A stretch of DNA of 64,000 bases, from contig NZ_JBITIH010000004.1 of assembly GCF_044458865.1 (NCBI RefSeq), positions 248,001 to 312,000 on the forward strand, read 5' to 3'. This document shows positions 45,002 through 52,862 of the stretch, piece after piece. This DNA comes from Micromonospora_G sp044458865. Its GTDB lineage: Bacteria > Actinomycetota > Actinomycetes > Mycobacteriales > Micromonosporaceae. Made by a program: the position numbers and the translations under genes. The first letter of the stretch is position 1. Each line of letters opens with the position of its first letter. The notes under the pieces were generated by a model. It was not told the DNA's origin. It made no database searches and saw only the letters and a list, made by a program, of their open reading frames with translations.

Positions 45002-46396
45002 TCAGGCGATGAGTTGGGGGACGCGGGGCCAGCCGGGGGCGTGTCGAGACCAGGGAGCGGTCATCTCGAACTGTCCGGCCACGCCGAGCAGCAGCAGTTC
45101 CGAGCCGGGCGGCCCGACCAACTGCACCCCGACCGGGAGCCCGTCCGGGCGTACGCCGACCGGCACCACCAGCGACGGCAGGCCGGCGATGTTCCACGGT
45201 GCGGCGTACGGGGCGTACCGGATGTTGGTCAGCATGTTCGCCCGCCAGGAACGGGTCGCCCATCCGTCGGCCGGCGGCGGGGCGGCGGCCAGCGCCGGCG
45301 TGAGCAGCAGGTCCACGGAGTTGTCGGTGAAGAACCCGATGGAGCGCTCACGCCAGGCGGCACGGTCGGCCTCCCGGACGTAACCCCGGCGGTAGGCCCA
45401 GTCACCGAGCCCGATGTGTCGCCGAGTACGCCGTTGCAGACTGCGCCGGTCCACTCCGGCCGCTTCGGCGTCCCGGGCGGCGGCGGCGAGCCAGGTGGCG
45501 ATGCCGCGCAGGCCGACCGCGGTCGGGTAGACCGGGTCGGCGGTGACCGTGTCGTGTCCGGCGGCGGCGAGGAGCCGGGCACCGGTGGCGACCGCGTCGG
45601 TGTTGGGCGCGTCCGGGCGTACGCCGTTCACCGGTGAGCGCAGCGAGACCGCCACCCGTAGCCGCTGTGGCGGGACCAGCTTGTCCGGACGCCGGCCGGC
45701 GAGGACGGAGAAGCCAACGGCGGCGTCGGCCACGGTGGTGGCGAGGATGCCGTGCTCGGTCAGCCCGAACCAGTCGTCCGCGCCAAGTTGGGACGGCACC
45801 ACGCCCGAGCCGGGCTTGAGCGCGACCAGGCCGCAGCAGGCGGCGGGGATGCGCAGCGAGCCCAACGCGTCGTTGCCGTGGGCGATCGGGACCAGCCCGG
45901 AGGCGACGGCTGCCGCCGCACCGCCGGACGAGCCGCCGGGGGTACGGTCCGGGTCCCAGGGGTTGCGGGTGGTGGCACTCTCGTCGTCGGTGAGCGCCCA
46001 GAGGCCGAGTTCCGGCATCCGGGTGACGCCGACGATGACCGCGCCCGCCCCGCGCAGCCGGCGGACCACCTCGTGGTCCTCCTCGGCGACCGCGGTGCGG
46101 GCGGCGGCGGAACCGTTCCAGGTCGGCAGGCCGGCCACGGCGGTGTTCTCCTTGACCGCGATCGGCACCCCGGCGAGCGGCAGGTTGGCCAGGTCGTCCT
46201 GCTCGTCGACCTTCTCCGCCTCGACGATCGCCTCGCCGCCCCGGATCACCCGGAACGCGGCGAGTTCGCCGTCGCTCCGGGCGATGTGGTCGAGGTGGTC
46301 GGCCACCACCTGGGTCGCCGACGCGTCACCTCGGCGGACCGCCCGGGCGATCTGCTTGGCGGTCGCGCCCACCCAGGACGGCATGAGCTCCTGCAC
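45002..46396 (-). CDS. Amidase-signature family hydrolase
   Basis: The GTG at 46396 follows a purine-rich GGGGAGGGGTGGGGA and gives 464 residues. The Ser-cisSer-Lys triad is visible: Lys in GVPIAVKEN, Ser in TPGGSSGGAAAAVASG, and the nucleophile Ser in the GSLRIPAACCG segment. It hydrolyses an amide bond; the substrate could be any of many (amides, glutamyl-tRNA-like, lactams). It begins 22 bases after metB on the same strand, so the two are likely co-transcribed. Confidence 0.87.
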   Translation of the reverse strand: MQELMPSWVGATAKQIARAVRRGDASATQVVADHLDHIARSDGELAAFRVIRGGEAIVEAEKVDEQDDLANLPLAGVPIAVKENTAVAGLPTWNGSAAARTAVAEEDHEVVRRLRGAGAVIVGVTRMPELGLWALTDDESATTRNPWDPDRTPGGSSGGAAAAVASGLVPIAHGNDALGSLRIPAACCGLVALKPGSGVVPSQLGADDWFGLTEHGILATTVADAAVGFSVLAGRRPDKLVPPQRLRVAVSLRSPVNGVRPDAPNTDAVATGARLLAAAGHDTVTADPVYPTAVGLRGIATWLAAAARDAEAAGVDRRSLQRRTRRHIGLGDWAYRRGYVREADRAAWRERSIGFFTDNSVDLLLTPALAAAPPPADGWATRSWRANMLTNIRYAPYAAPWNIAGLPSLVVPVGVRPDGLPVGVQLVGPPGSELLLLGVAGQFEMTAPWSRHAPGWPRVPQLIA

Positions 46397-46417
46397 TCCC
46401 CACCCCTCCCCGAAGCC

Positions 46418-47560
46418 TCAGCCGAGCGCCTGCTCCAAATCGGCGAGCAGGTCGTCAGCCGTCTCGATGCCGACAGACAGTCGCACGAGATCGGCGGGAA
46501 CTTCAAGCGCCGAGCCGGCGGCACTCGCGTGTGTCATCCGACCGGGGTGTTCGATCAGCGATTCCACCCCGCCGAGCGACTCGGCGAGCACGAAGAGCTT
46601 GGCCCGGTTGCAGATCTCCACCGCGTGCGCCTCGCCGCCGGCCGCCCGGAACGAGATCATGCCGCCGAACCGGCGCATCTGCTTGGCCGCCGTCTCGTGT
46701 CCCGGGTGGTCGGGCAGGCCGGGGTAGCGCACCTCGGCGACCGCCCGGTGCGTGCTCAGGTAGTCCACCACCCGCTCCGCGTTGTCGCAGTGCCGGTCCA
46801 TCCGTACGCCGAGGGTCTTCACGCCGCGCAGGGTGAGCCAGGCGTCGAACGGGCCGGGTACGCCGCCCATCGCGTTCTGGTGGTAGGTCAGTTCCTCGCC
46901 CAGTCCCCGGTCGGCGGCGATGAGCGCCCCGCCGATCACGTCCGAGTGGCCGCCGAGGTACTTGGTGGTGGAGTGGACCACCACGTCCGCCCCGTGCGCC
47001 AGCGGCTGTTGCAGGTACGGCGACGCGAACGTGTTGTCGACCGCGAGCAGCGCTCCGGCCTCGTGGGCGATCGCGGAGAGCGCCGCGATGTCGGCGATGC
47101 CGAGCAGCGGGTTGGTCGGCGTCTCCACCCAGACGACCTTGGTCTGGCCGGGGCGGACGGCGGCCCGTACGGCGTCCGGGTCGGAGATCCTCGCCGGAGT
47201 CCACTCCAGCCCCCAGCGGTGCAGCACCTTGGCGAAGAGCCGGTACGTGCCGCCGTACGCGTCGTCCGGGATCACCACGTGGTCGCCGGGCCGGCAGACC
47301 GTACGGAGCAGGGCGTCCTCGGCGGCGAGGCCGCTGGCGAAGGCGAGCCCGACCTGGCCGCCCTCCAGCGCTGCGAGGCATTCCTGCAGTGCCGCGCGGG
47401 TCGGGTTGCCCGAGCGGCTGTACTCGTAGCCGAGTCGGGGTGAACCGACTTCGTCCTGGGCGTAGGTGCTGGTCGCGTAGATGGGTGTGACCACCGCACC
47501 GGTACGTGGATCAGGTTCCTGACCGGCGTGGATGGCGAGAGTCTCGAAGCCGTAGTTCAT
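46418..47560 (-). CDS. metB: Cystathionine gamma-synthase
   Basis: The 380-residue PLP enzyme begins MNYGFETLAIHAGQEPDPRT, typical of the Cys/Met-metabolism family. It shows YSRSGNPTR, AVDNTFASPYLQQPL, the PLP lysine in STTKYLGGHSD, and the closing LVRLSVGIET. In this family the actinobacterial form makes cystathionine from acylhomoserine and cysteine, and some members also act as cystathionine gamma-lyase. With the CBS gene at 55937 both directions of transsulfuration may be available. It is divergent from the HIT gene across a 23-base gap. Confidence 0.88.
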   Translation of the reverse strand: MNYGFETLAIHAGQEPDPRTGAVVTPIYATSTYAQDEVGSPRLGYEYSRSGNPTRAALQECLAALEGGQVGLAFASGLAAEDALLRTVCRPGDHVVIPDDAYGGTYRLFAKVLHRWGLEWTPARISDPDAVRAAVRPGQTKVVWVETPTNPLLGIADIAALSAIAHEAGALLAVDNTFASPYLQQPLAHGADVVVHSTTKYLGGHSDVIGGALIAADRGLGEELTYHQNAMGGVPGPFDAWLTLRGVKTLGVRMDRHCDNAERVVDYLSTHRAVAEVRYPGLPDHPGHETAAKQMRRFGGMISFRAAGGEAHAVEICNRAKLFVLAESLGGVESLIEHPGRMTHASAAGSALEVPADLVRLSVGIETADDLLADLEQALG

Positions 47561-47583
47561 CTGGGTGACGTTAGTCTGCCCCG

Positions 47584-48003
47584 GTGAAGCCTTGCGTGTT
47601 CTGTGGCATTGTCGCGGGTTCCGTGCCGGCCTTCACCGTTGCCGACGAACCGGCCGGAGTGGCGTTTCTGGACACCAGGCCGGTGTTCCGGGGTCACGTG
47701 CTGGTCGTACCGCGCGAGCACTACGAGGTTTTACCCGATTTGCCCGTTTCATCGCTTGCTGGATACTTCGGCCTCGTACGTCGGATCGCGGTCGCGGTCG
47801 AGACCGGCCTCGGCAGCGGCGGCACGTTCGTGGCCATGAACAACCGGGTCTCCCAGTCGGTGCCGCACCTGCACACCCACGTGGTGCCCCGAACCAAGGG
47901 CGACGGCCTGCGCGGCTTCTTCTGGCCCCGCACCACGTACGACTCCGCCGACTCGGCGACCGGGTACGCCGCCCGGATCACCGCCGCGCTCCCACCCGCC
48001 TGA
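47584..48003 (+). CDS. HIT-family nucleotide hydrolase
   Basis: The 139-residue protein has the histidine triad SVPHLHTHVVPR near residue 98 and the N-terminal zinc-like CVFCGIVAG. HIT proteins hydrolyse nucleoside phosphoramidates or dinucleoside polyphosphates. The substrate is open. Codon 50 (47731-47733) is TTA. It is read from a GTG at 47584 only 23 bases from the divergent metB start, so the promoters must overlap coding ends or be leaderless. Confidence 0.88.
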   Translation: MKPCVFCGIVAGSVPAFTVADEPAGVAFLDTRPVFRGHVLVVPREHYEVLPDLPVSSLAGYFGLVRRIAVAVETGLGSGGTFVAMNNRVSQSVPHLHTHVVPRTKGDGLRGFFWPRTTYDSADSATGYAARITAALPPA

Positions 48004-48085
48004 GCCGCGCGGTGGCGGGTAAGCCGGGTAAGGATCGCGGACCGGCCAGCGTTACACCCGGCAGACGTACGAGAGGAGACCAACC

Positions 48086-48748
48086 GTGTTCCTACGGCGA
48101 ATGAAGGCCGACCTGCCCGGTCCCGGCGAGGCACTGCCCGGACGCAGTTTCCGGATGCCGGTGGCCGACAAGCACGTCGTACTCGGCACGCCGATGCAGG
48201 GGCCGTGGCCCGAGGGCAGCCGTACGGCGGTCTTCGGCATGGGCTGTTTCTGGGGTGCCGAGCGCCTGTTCTGGACCCTGCCAGGGGTGATCTCCACCTC
48301 CGTCGGGTACGCCGGCGGAGAGACCGCCAACCCGACGTACGAGGAGGTCTGCTCCGGCCTGACCGGGCACACCGAGGCGGTCCAGGTGGTCTACGACCCC
48401 ACGAAGATCAGCTACGAGGACCTGCTCAAGGTCTTCTGGGAGAACCACAACCCGACCCAGGGCATGCGCCAGGGCAATGACGTGGGCACCCAGTACCGCT
48501 CGACGATCTACGCCACAAACGACGAGCAGTTGGAGATCGCCCGGGCGTCCCGCGAGGCGTTCGCCCCGGTGGTGGCGAAGGCCGGCCTGCCGGAGATCAC
48601 CACCGAGATCGACAAACTGGGCGAGTACTACTACGCCGAGGACTACCACCAGCAGTACCTCGCGCCGACCAAGAACCCGGACGGCTACTGCAACCACGGC
48701 CCGAACGGGATGACCTGCCCAGTCGGGGTCGCCAAGACCGAGGGCTGA
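48086..48748 (+). CDS. msrA: Peptide-methionine (S)-S-oxide reductase; 3' end is the repeated site
   Basis: The 220-residue enzyme starts at a GTG preceded by GAGGAG. The catalytic Cys is in GMGCFWGAERLFW, and GYAGG, EVCSGLTGHTEAV and YYAEDYHQQYL are family marks. The C-terminus NPDGYCNHGPNGMTCPVG holds the two recycling cysteines. It repairs methionine sulfoxide in proteins. The last 79 bases, which encode this recycling segment, recur three more times downstream (49676, 53298 partial, 54049). The stop is followed without a gap by the end of a toxin pseudogene on the other strand, so the native terminator is displaced. Confidence 0.95.
   Translation: MFLRRMKADLPGPGEALPGRSFRMPVADKHVVLGTPMQGPWPEGSRTAVFGMGCFWGAERLFWTLPGVISTSVGYAGGETANPTYEEVCSGLTGHTEAVQVVYDPTKISYEDLLKVFWENHNPTQGMRQGNDVGTQYRSTIYATNDEQLEIARASREAFAPVVAKAGLPEITTEIDKLGEYYYAEDYHQQYLAPTKNPDGYCNHGPNGMTCPVGVAKTEG
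48670..48748 (+). repeat. msrA 3'-end repeat, copy A (native, in frame)
   Basis: These last 79 bases of msrA start CAAGAACCCGGACGGCTACT and encode the recycling cysteines. It is the left boundary of the accessory region and serves as the working end of the gene. Confidence 0.85.
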
Positions 48749-49105
48749 TCACTCAGTCAGCTTCGGGTGTGACGGACCGGCTGCGACAATCCAGACGATC
48801 CGGCGGTCCGCGTCTGGGCAGTACCAGATTCGGCCGCCGGCCGTCACCTCGTATTGCCATTGGTCGAGACGTCTACCGCCGATCTCGCGATGCCCCAGGG
48901 GGCCGTAAAGTCGATGCTGCCGCGCCGGATTTGTCGGCGCGGTAGGTCGTTCAGTGAGAACGACCTACCGCGCCTCCCAGGTGTTCGACCGGGCGGCCTG
49001 ACACAGGTGTTCCCAACCTTTGGCGGCCTCGGACGTGGCGAACCGCGCTTCCCACCCGCCCGGTTTCCCCGGCGGGGCCACCCGATCGCCTCGCTTAGCG
49101 GGCAT
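48749..49105 (-). pseudogene. RelE-like toxin gene with in-frame amber stop at codon 47
   Basis: From the ATG at 49105 the frame reads MPAKRGDRVAPPGKPGGWEA and on to SEAAKGWEHLCQAARSNTWEAR, then TAG (48967-48965). The same frame continues without a shift through ARQHRLYG, RRLDQWQYEVTAGGRIWY and HPKLTE to a TGA at 48749. The two parts together match actinobacterial RelE/ParE-fold toxins of about 118 residues. A single base change (probably TGG to TAG) has silenced it. It overlaps the upstream antitoxin by 11 bases. A 17-base perfect palindrome covers the stop. Confidence 0.72.
48936..48974. repeat. Perfect 17-bp inverted repeat inside the toxin gene
   Basis: GGCGCGGTAGGTCGTTC (48936-48952) is exactly complementary to 48958-48974, with a 5-base loop AGTGA. 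The amber codon of the toxin lies in the right arm. No gene end is here, so it is not a normal terminator. Confidence 0.8.
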
Positions 49106-49571
49106 CAGCGTCGCCATCCACGGGAGCAGGCACCGGGCCCAGGTCCTTGTCCAACGGTCCGCTCAGCTGGCGCAGAAGATCCGGATCGGCATAGACCATG
49201 GCCGTCGACTTCCACCCACGCAGCATCTCGGCCAGCACCGACCATTGCCCCAACTCAGCCGATATCCTCGCTGCCTTGATGAATTCGGCGACGAACTGAG
49301 CCACCGCGTCGGCAGGCAGCAGCCCGAGCCAGGGAAACTCCTCGCTCAGCGCCGCTGCGGCGGTCTCGACGGGAACATGCGCCAGAAGGTTGCGGAGCGC
49401 CCGCACGGTGGCGATGGCTCCCTCGCCGGAAGTGGCTATCCGATCTTCCCTGGTCAACAGCAGGTCGGCGCCGTCCCTGCGTCGCACGCGCACGTCGCCG
49501 GCATCGGCTAGCGCTGCGACGCTCTTGGGATCACGCTGCAACTCGCTCCACTGCACTTCCTTGACATCCAC
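49095..49571 (-). CDS. Phd/YefM-type antitoxin with long C-terminal region
   Basis: A GTG at 49571 gives 158 residues (VDVKEVQWSELQRDPKSVAA); the open frame extends to a TTG at 49607. The N-terminal 50 residues follow the Phd fold: WSELQRDPKSVAALADAGD, then VRVRRRDGADLLLTRED. The C-terminal 100 residues are helical and probably neutralise the partner. It overlaps the RelE-like toxin pseudogene by 11 bases in the standard antitoxin-first order. With the toxin broken, the antitoxin may persist as a solitary regulator. An inverted repeat at 49580-49597 is a likely autoregulatory site. Confidence 0.68.
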   Translation of the reverse strand: MDVKEVQWSELQRDPKSVAALADAGDVRVRRRDGADLLLTREDRIATSGEGAIATVRALRNLLAHVPVETAAAALSEEFPWLGLLPADAVAQFVAEFIKAARISAELGQWSVLAEMLRGWKSTAMVYADPDLLRQLSGPLDKDLGPVPAPVDGDADAR

Positions 49572-49579
49572 ATGGTCAA

Positions 49580-49597
49580 TTCTGAACTTTTTCAGAA
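49580..49597. promoter_or_regulatory. Candidate operator of the antitoxin gene
   Basis: TTCTGAA (49580-49586) and TTCAGAA (49591-49597) are perfect inverted halves with a 4-base spacer, 9 bases upstream of the antitoxin GTG. Phd-type antitoxins bind such palindromes to repress themselves. Confidence 0.5.
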
Positions 49598-49657
49598 CTC
49601 CTGGCAAGGCGGATGGTCAGGATGCCGGATCAGTCGGCGGACCAGTACAGCAGCACC

Positions 49658-49754
49658 ACACCGTCCGCTGGAGTCCAAGAACCCGGACGGCTACTGCAAC
49701 CACGGCCCGAACGGCATGAGCTGCCCGGTTGGCGTCGCGCGGGTAGCCGAGTAG
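49658..49754 (+). repeat. msrA 3'-end repeat, copy B, with upstream extension
   Basis: Bases 49676-49754 repeat the last 79 bases of msrA, with an intact reading frame to TAG (NPDGYCNHGPNGMSCPVG). The 18 bases before (from ACACCGTCCGC) are shared with copy D but not with msrA, making a 97-base B/D repeat. A perfect hairpin follows at 49789, as expected after a real gene end. Confidence 0.85.
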
Positions 49755-49788
49755 CCGACGAAGCGCCGTTTACACACCCGATACCTAG

Positions 49789-49819
49789 AACGCCCCCGGC
49801 ACCACGCGCCGGGGGCGTT
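49789..49819 (+). terminator. Hairpin following msrA 3'-end copy B
   Basis: AACGCCCCCGGC (49789-49800) is a perfect complement of GCCGGGGGCGTT (49808-49819). It lies 34 bases after the stop of copy B and is probably the former terminator of an msrA gene. Confidence 0.65.
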
Positions 49820-49842
49820 CGACGTACCGGAGATAAGCAACA

Positions 49843-49867
49843 CCCCCGTACCGAGCTGGCACGGGGG
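49843..49867 (-). terminator. Hairpin after the DUF397 gene
   Basis: CCCCCGT (49843-49849) pairs with ACGGGGG (49861-49867), 15 bases beyond the DUF397 stop on the - strand. Confidence 0.5.
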
Positions 49868-49881
49868 CGCGAAAAGGTCTG

Positions 49882-50073
49882 CTAGCCCTGCTTGGCGAAA
49901 CCGACGAAGGCGCGCCACGCCTCGGGGGCGAAGGTCAGCGTGCCTCCGTCGCGGTTCTTCGTGTCGCGGACGAAAACAACGCCCGTGAGGTTGTCGGCGA
50001 CCTCTACGCACTGCCCGCCGTTGCCCCCACTGCGGCTGCTCTTGCGCCACACGGCACCGGTTAGGTTGCTCAT
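49882..50073 (-). CDS. DUF397 protein (Scr2-like)
   Basis: The 63-residue protein follows the DUF397 pattern: WRKSSRSGGNGGQCVEVADN, then VFVRDTKNRDGGTLTFAPEAW and a final FVGFAKQG. DUF397 genes pair with XRE/DUF5753 regulators in actinomycetes, and the pair (Scr1/Scr2) has been proposed to work like a toxin-antitoxin or developmental switch. Its start overlaps the end of the XRE gene by 4 bases, so the two are coupled. Confidence 0.9.
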   Translation of the reverse strand: MSNLTGAVWRKSSRSGGNGGQCVEVADNLTGVVFVRDTKNRDGGTLTFAPEAWRAFVGFAKQG

Positions 50074-50936
50074 TGCTGCATCTCCTTGACGATCATGGTT
50101 AGTAGGTCGGCTGACCGGTCTGCATTGAGCGTCAGACCTTCAAGCACCCTCCAGCACACAGCGTACGCCGCGACCTCCGTCGGTTTGTCGAGATACAGGG
50201 CTCCGGTCAGTGACTCGCTGTAAACCGTGGTGGGTTCGGGGGTACGGATGCCGACTGTAGGAAATTCCAAAATCACGAACCCGCCGCCGGTAAGCGCGTA
50301 GTTGGGCGGCGCATCTCGAGGCACAATGCGGACGGTTGCGACCTCGGCGACCACCTGGTTGTGGAGGTGGACGAGCTGGTCCGCCATCCCGTGCCACGGC
50401 CGGCGCAGTACGTTCTCATCCACAATGACCTCAAGGTGCGGAGGTTCCGGATTCTTGCGCTTTAGAATCCTCTGGCGCTCCATCCGAAGCTCGACCAGGC
50501 GTCCGACCTCCCGCTCTGCCAGCTCCGGATGTGACCGAAGCAGGTGTTCGGCGTACGCCCTCGTCTGAAGCAAGCCGGGAAGTGAGTCCGGCTCCCAGTG
50601 CCGCAGGCGTGAGGCCGCCGATTCCATTCCGACGTACAACTCGAACCAGGTCGGCAACGTGTCGCCGTAGGCGTGCCACCACCCGTTCGCCTTCGTCTCT
50701 GCCGCCAGGGCAATCAGCGCCGACGTCATCTCAGGGGACGTGCCGTACAGCGAACACATGGCCGCGACATCGCGAGCCTTGACCGGCGACCCTCCTCCTT
50801 CGATGCGGTACATCGTGGACCGCGACCACTCCAGCACCTCCCCGGCGGCCTCCAGGGACAGTCCAGCCTGTTCGCGAGCCTGCTTCAAATACCGCCCGAG
50901 CTGCCGTCGCGGTATGGATGACCCCACGTTGGCCAT
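50070..50936 (-). CDS. XRE-family regulator with DUF5753 (Scr1-like)
   Basis: The 288-residue protein has an N-terminal XRE helix-turn-helix (RQLGRYLKQAREQAGLSLEA, then VLEWSRSTMYRIEGG) and a C-terminal DUF5753 domain (about 100-280) with TRAYAEHLL, WHGMADQLVHL and ALTGGGFVILEF. It is the usual upstream partner of DUF397. It is the main gene pair of the middle unit delimited by the msrA repeats and is divergent from the small genes starting at 51203. Confidence 0.9.
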   Translation of the reverse strand: MANVGSSIPRRQLGRYLKQAREQAGLSLEAAGEVLEWSRSTMYRIEGGGSPVKARDVAAMCSLYGTSPEMTSALIALAAETKANGWWHAYGDTLPTWFELYVGMESAASRLRHWEPDSLPGLLQTRAYAEHLLRSHPELAEREVGRLVELRMERQRILKRKNPEPPHLEVIVDENVLRRPWHGMADQLVHLHNQVVAEVATVRIVPRDAPPNYALTGGGFVILEFPTVGIRTPEPTTVYSESLTGALYLDKPTEVAAYAVCWRVLEGLTLNADRSADLLTMIVKEMQQ

Positions 50937-51202
50937 TCAGCCTCCTGTCTCGGAATGAAGCAATCCACCCATCGAGCTTGGGACTGATTCTCGCCGACTG
51001 ACGCGACCGAGACAACCATCATGACATGTGTCAGCGTAGATGGTTGCAGCTGCGTGCTCGGGCACAGAGAGTGGCAGTAGCGGAACCGCTCGAATCCATA
51101 CCCCTCGGATGTCGCCCACGCACCGCAAGGACGGGCGGAACCGCGCGGGGCCGTCCCGCAGGGAAGTCGGGGCGGCCCCGCCTCCAAAGTCGAGGAGATG
51201 CG

Positions 51203-51412
51203 ATGACCGTCTACCACCGATGGTGGGTCCACCTGTGGCCCTGGTCCGTCAAGCCCACCGAGCCACAGCCACCCGCCCCGCCCCCACCGCCCGCCCGTCC
51301 GTCGTGGGCCGACGAGCGTACGGCGAACCTGCGCCCGCTGCCGCTGTTCACCCACGGGCAGGCCATGGGCTACCGCGTGCCCCGGAACAGGGGTCGTCAC
51401 CATGTCCGATGA
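51203..51412 (+). CDS. Small Trp/Pro-rich protein of unknown function
   Basis: The ATG at 51203 follows GAGGAG by 5 bases. The 69-residue product reads MTVYHRWWVHLWPWSVKPTE, then a Pro-rich segment and FTHGQAMGYRVPRNRGRHHV. No family with known function is recognised. It overlaps the next gene by 11 bases, indicating an operon of small proteins that runs divergent to the XRE/DUF397 pair. Confidence 0.55.
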   Translation: MTVYHRWWVHLWPWSVKPTEPQPPAPPPPPARPSWADERTANLRPLPLFTHGQAMGYRVPRNRGRHHVR

Positions 51413-51683
51413 ACCCCTGGTCAGGATCGGTGACATCGTCAACGCCGAAGGCGAGGACTACTACCGGGGCACCGGAGCCAACCGCCGACCCGGCGTCGGA
51501 GACCTCCACCTACGGGTCACCCGAGTCCCGACCCACACCCATCACGACAACCGGGAATGGATCCCCGTACGCGGCATCGAAAAACCCATGGGCAAACCCG
51601 AACGCCCCGAAGCCGAATACGTCATCCGCCGCCGCGTCCTCCTCGACATCGAACGCCCCGCACCGAAAGGGCCAACCTGGTGA
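51402..51683 (+). CDS. Small protein of unknown function
   Basis: The 93-residue product begins MSDEPLVRIGDIVNAEGEDY and ends in RRVLLDIERPAPKGPTW. Its pattern of short beta strands and a VGDLHLRVTRV core suggests a small beta-barrel. It overlaps its neighbours on both sides (11 and 4 bases), so the three genes are translationally coupled. No function can be assigned. Confidence 0.6.
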   Translation: MSDEPLVRIGDIVNAEGEDYYRGTGANRRPGVGDLHLRVTRVPTHTHHDNREWIPVRGIEKPMGKPERPEAEYVIRRRVLLDIERPAPKGPTW

Positions 51684-51997
51684 TCGACCCGAAACCCGTC
51701 GCCGGTCGGCAACTCCACCTGCCGTTGCGCCCGGTCTGGTGCTGCCGGGTCTGCGCCCAACCCTGGCCGTGCGCGGACGCCCGACTCGACCTGACCGTCA
51801 GCTTCCGACACCAACGCATCGCGCTGATGCTCTACCTCGGCACCCAGTTCGTCGACGCGGTCTCCGACCTGCACGTCTACGACTCGGCGCTGGGACCGCC
51901 GCCGGACGTGCGTGCCATCTTCGAGCGAATCATGTGCTGGATGCCGAGCCAGCCGGCGGCCGTCCAAGGCGACAGTCGCCCAGACTCCCGCCAGTAG
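51680..51997 (+). CDS. Small Cys-rich protein of unknown function
   Basis: A GTG at 51680 overlaps the previous stop as GTGA. The 105-residue product has a likely zinc knuckle (WCCRVCAQPWPC) near residue 20, followed by one long helix LIALMLYLGTQFVDAV-like region ending in a short acidic turn. Relatives are common near XRE/DUF397 genes in this group and are sometimes labelled flavin reductase; nothing in the sequence supports that name. Confidence 0.6.
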   Translation: MIDPKPVAGRQLHLPLRPVWCCRVCAQPWPCADARLDLTVSFRHQRIALMLYLGTQFVDAVSDLHVYDSALGPPPDVRAIFERIMCWMPSQPAAVQGDSRPDSRQ

Positions 51998-52089
51998 TTG
52001 TCCTGACCAGGCAACGCCTGACGGGCGCACAGGCACCACCGGCGCGGGGACCGAATCCCCGCACAGCGCACCTGAAAGGAGATTGTCTC

Positions 52090-52329
52090 GTGGAGAAGGT
52101 CAATCTGTACGAGGTCGACGCCTCCAGCGTGAACCTCCGCAAGCTCTGCGGCGGTGGCATCAACAACCTCTCCATGGAGAGCTGCGTCGCCGCCGCCATC
52201 CTGCCCGGCAACCCCGACGCCTACATCATCGGCGACAGCAAGCTCGGCGCCGACACGCCGACCCTCCGGTTCACCCGCCAGGAGTTGAACAACTTCTTCG
52301 CGGCGTACCAGGCCGGTGAGATCAGCTAA
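52090..52329 (+). CDS. Divergent DUF397-like protein
   Basis: The GTG at 52090 has AAGGAG 8 bases upstream. The 79-residue product keeps the DUF397 layout: a central SCVAAA, an IIGDSK turn in place of VRDSK, and TLRFTRQELNNFFAAYQAG at the end. It lacks the opening WRKSS motif. It is a second DUF397-type protein in the same unit as the canonical one at 49882, and here it has no adjacent XRE partner. Confidence 0.65.
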   Translation: MEKVNLYEVDASSVNLRKLCGGGINNLSMESCVAAAILPGNPDAYIIGDSKLGADTPTLRFTRQELNNFFAAYQAGEIS

Positions 52330-52385
52330 CCGACCGATCGAGGGCTGGCCGCGCGAGTCGTGTGGCCAGCCCGCCCCCGGAGGGG

Positions 52386-52841
52386 ATGATGGCGCTGGTG
52401 GCGCACCATTGGCACGGTTACGGCCCCTGGCTGGGTTCGCATGAGTTTTTCCAGCGTCAGCACGAGCATGAGCGGCGCCCCGGCGACATCCCCGGCGACG
52501 CGCAAACGGTTGCGTTCATCGCGGCAAACACGCCGCCCATGCAGAACGGCCACTACCTCCTGCGCCAAAGCCAGACGACGCCGAAGCGGACATGGACCGA
52601 CTTGCAGGGGCCGCTGGCCTGGCTCACCGAAACGTATGCCCAGTGTCCGCCCGACCCGACTCTCAGGTACGGCACCCCGGCCGACTGGCTTGAGCACACA
52701 GAAGCGTCACTGAGGCACGGGGGCGACGCCACCTGGCACTACACCACCAGCAAGAACGGCAACAGGGTCGTGACGTACGCGGTGATCTCCTGCCCGCATC
52801 GCCACCTCCAGGAAATCCCATGTCCCCTCCCACCGATGTGA
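52386..52841 (+). CDS. Hypothetical protein
   Basis: The frame from the ATG at 52386 (MMALVAHHWHGYGPWLGSHE) gives 151 residues; the only ribosome site (GGAGG) nearly touches that codon, so the start is unsure. The protein is polar, with several His and Trp residues and a HYTTSKNGNRVVTYAVISCP segment. No known domain is recognised. It lies 21 bases before the JmjC-like fragment on the same strand. Confidence 0.45.
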   Translation: MMALVAHHWHGYGPWLGSHEFFQRQHEHERRPGDIPGDAQTVAFIAANTPPMQNGHYLLRQSQTTPKRTWTDLQGPLAWLTETYAQCPPDPTLRYGTPADWLEHTEASLRHGGDATWHYTTSKNGNRVVTYAVISCPHRHLQEIPCPLPPM

Positions 52842-52862
52842 CCGCGATTTTGGGAGACCCCC

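Noticed and set aside
49572..49754. A 60-residue gene ending in an msrA-like C-terminus
   Set aside because: Only the last 26 residues are meaningful, and these are repeat copy B of the msrA end. The upstream half overlaps the antitoxin start region in antisense.
51680..51997. Flavin reductase
   Set aside because: Similar small Cys-rich proteins carry this label in databases as I recall, but no flavin-binding motif or fold-length domain is visible in 105 residues.
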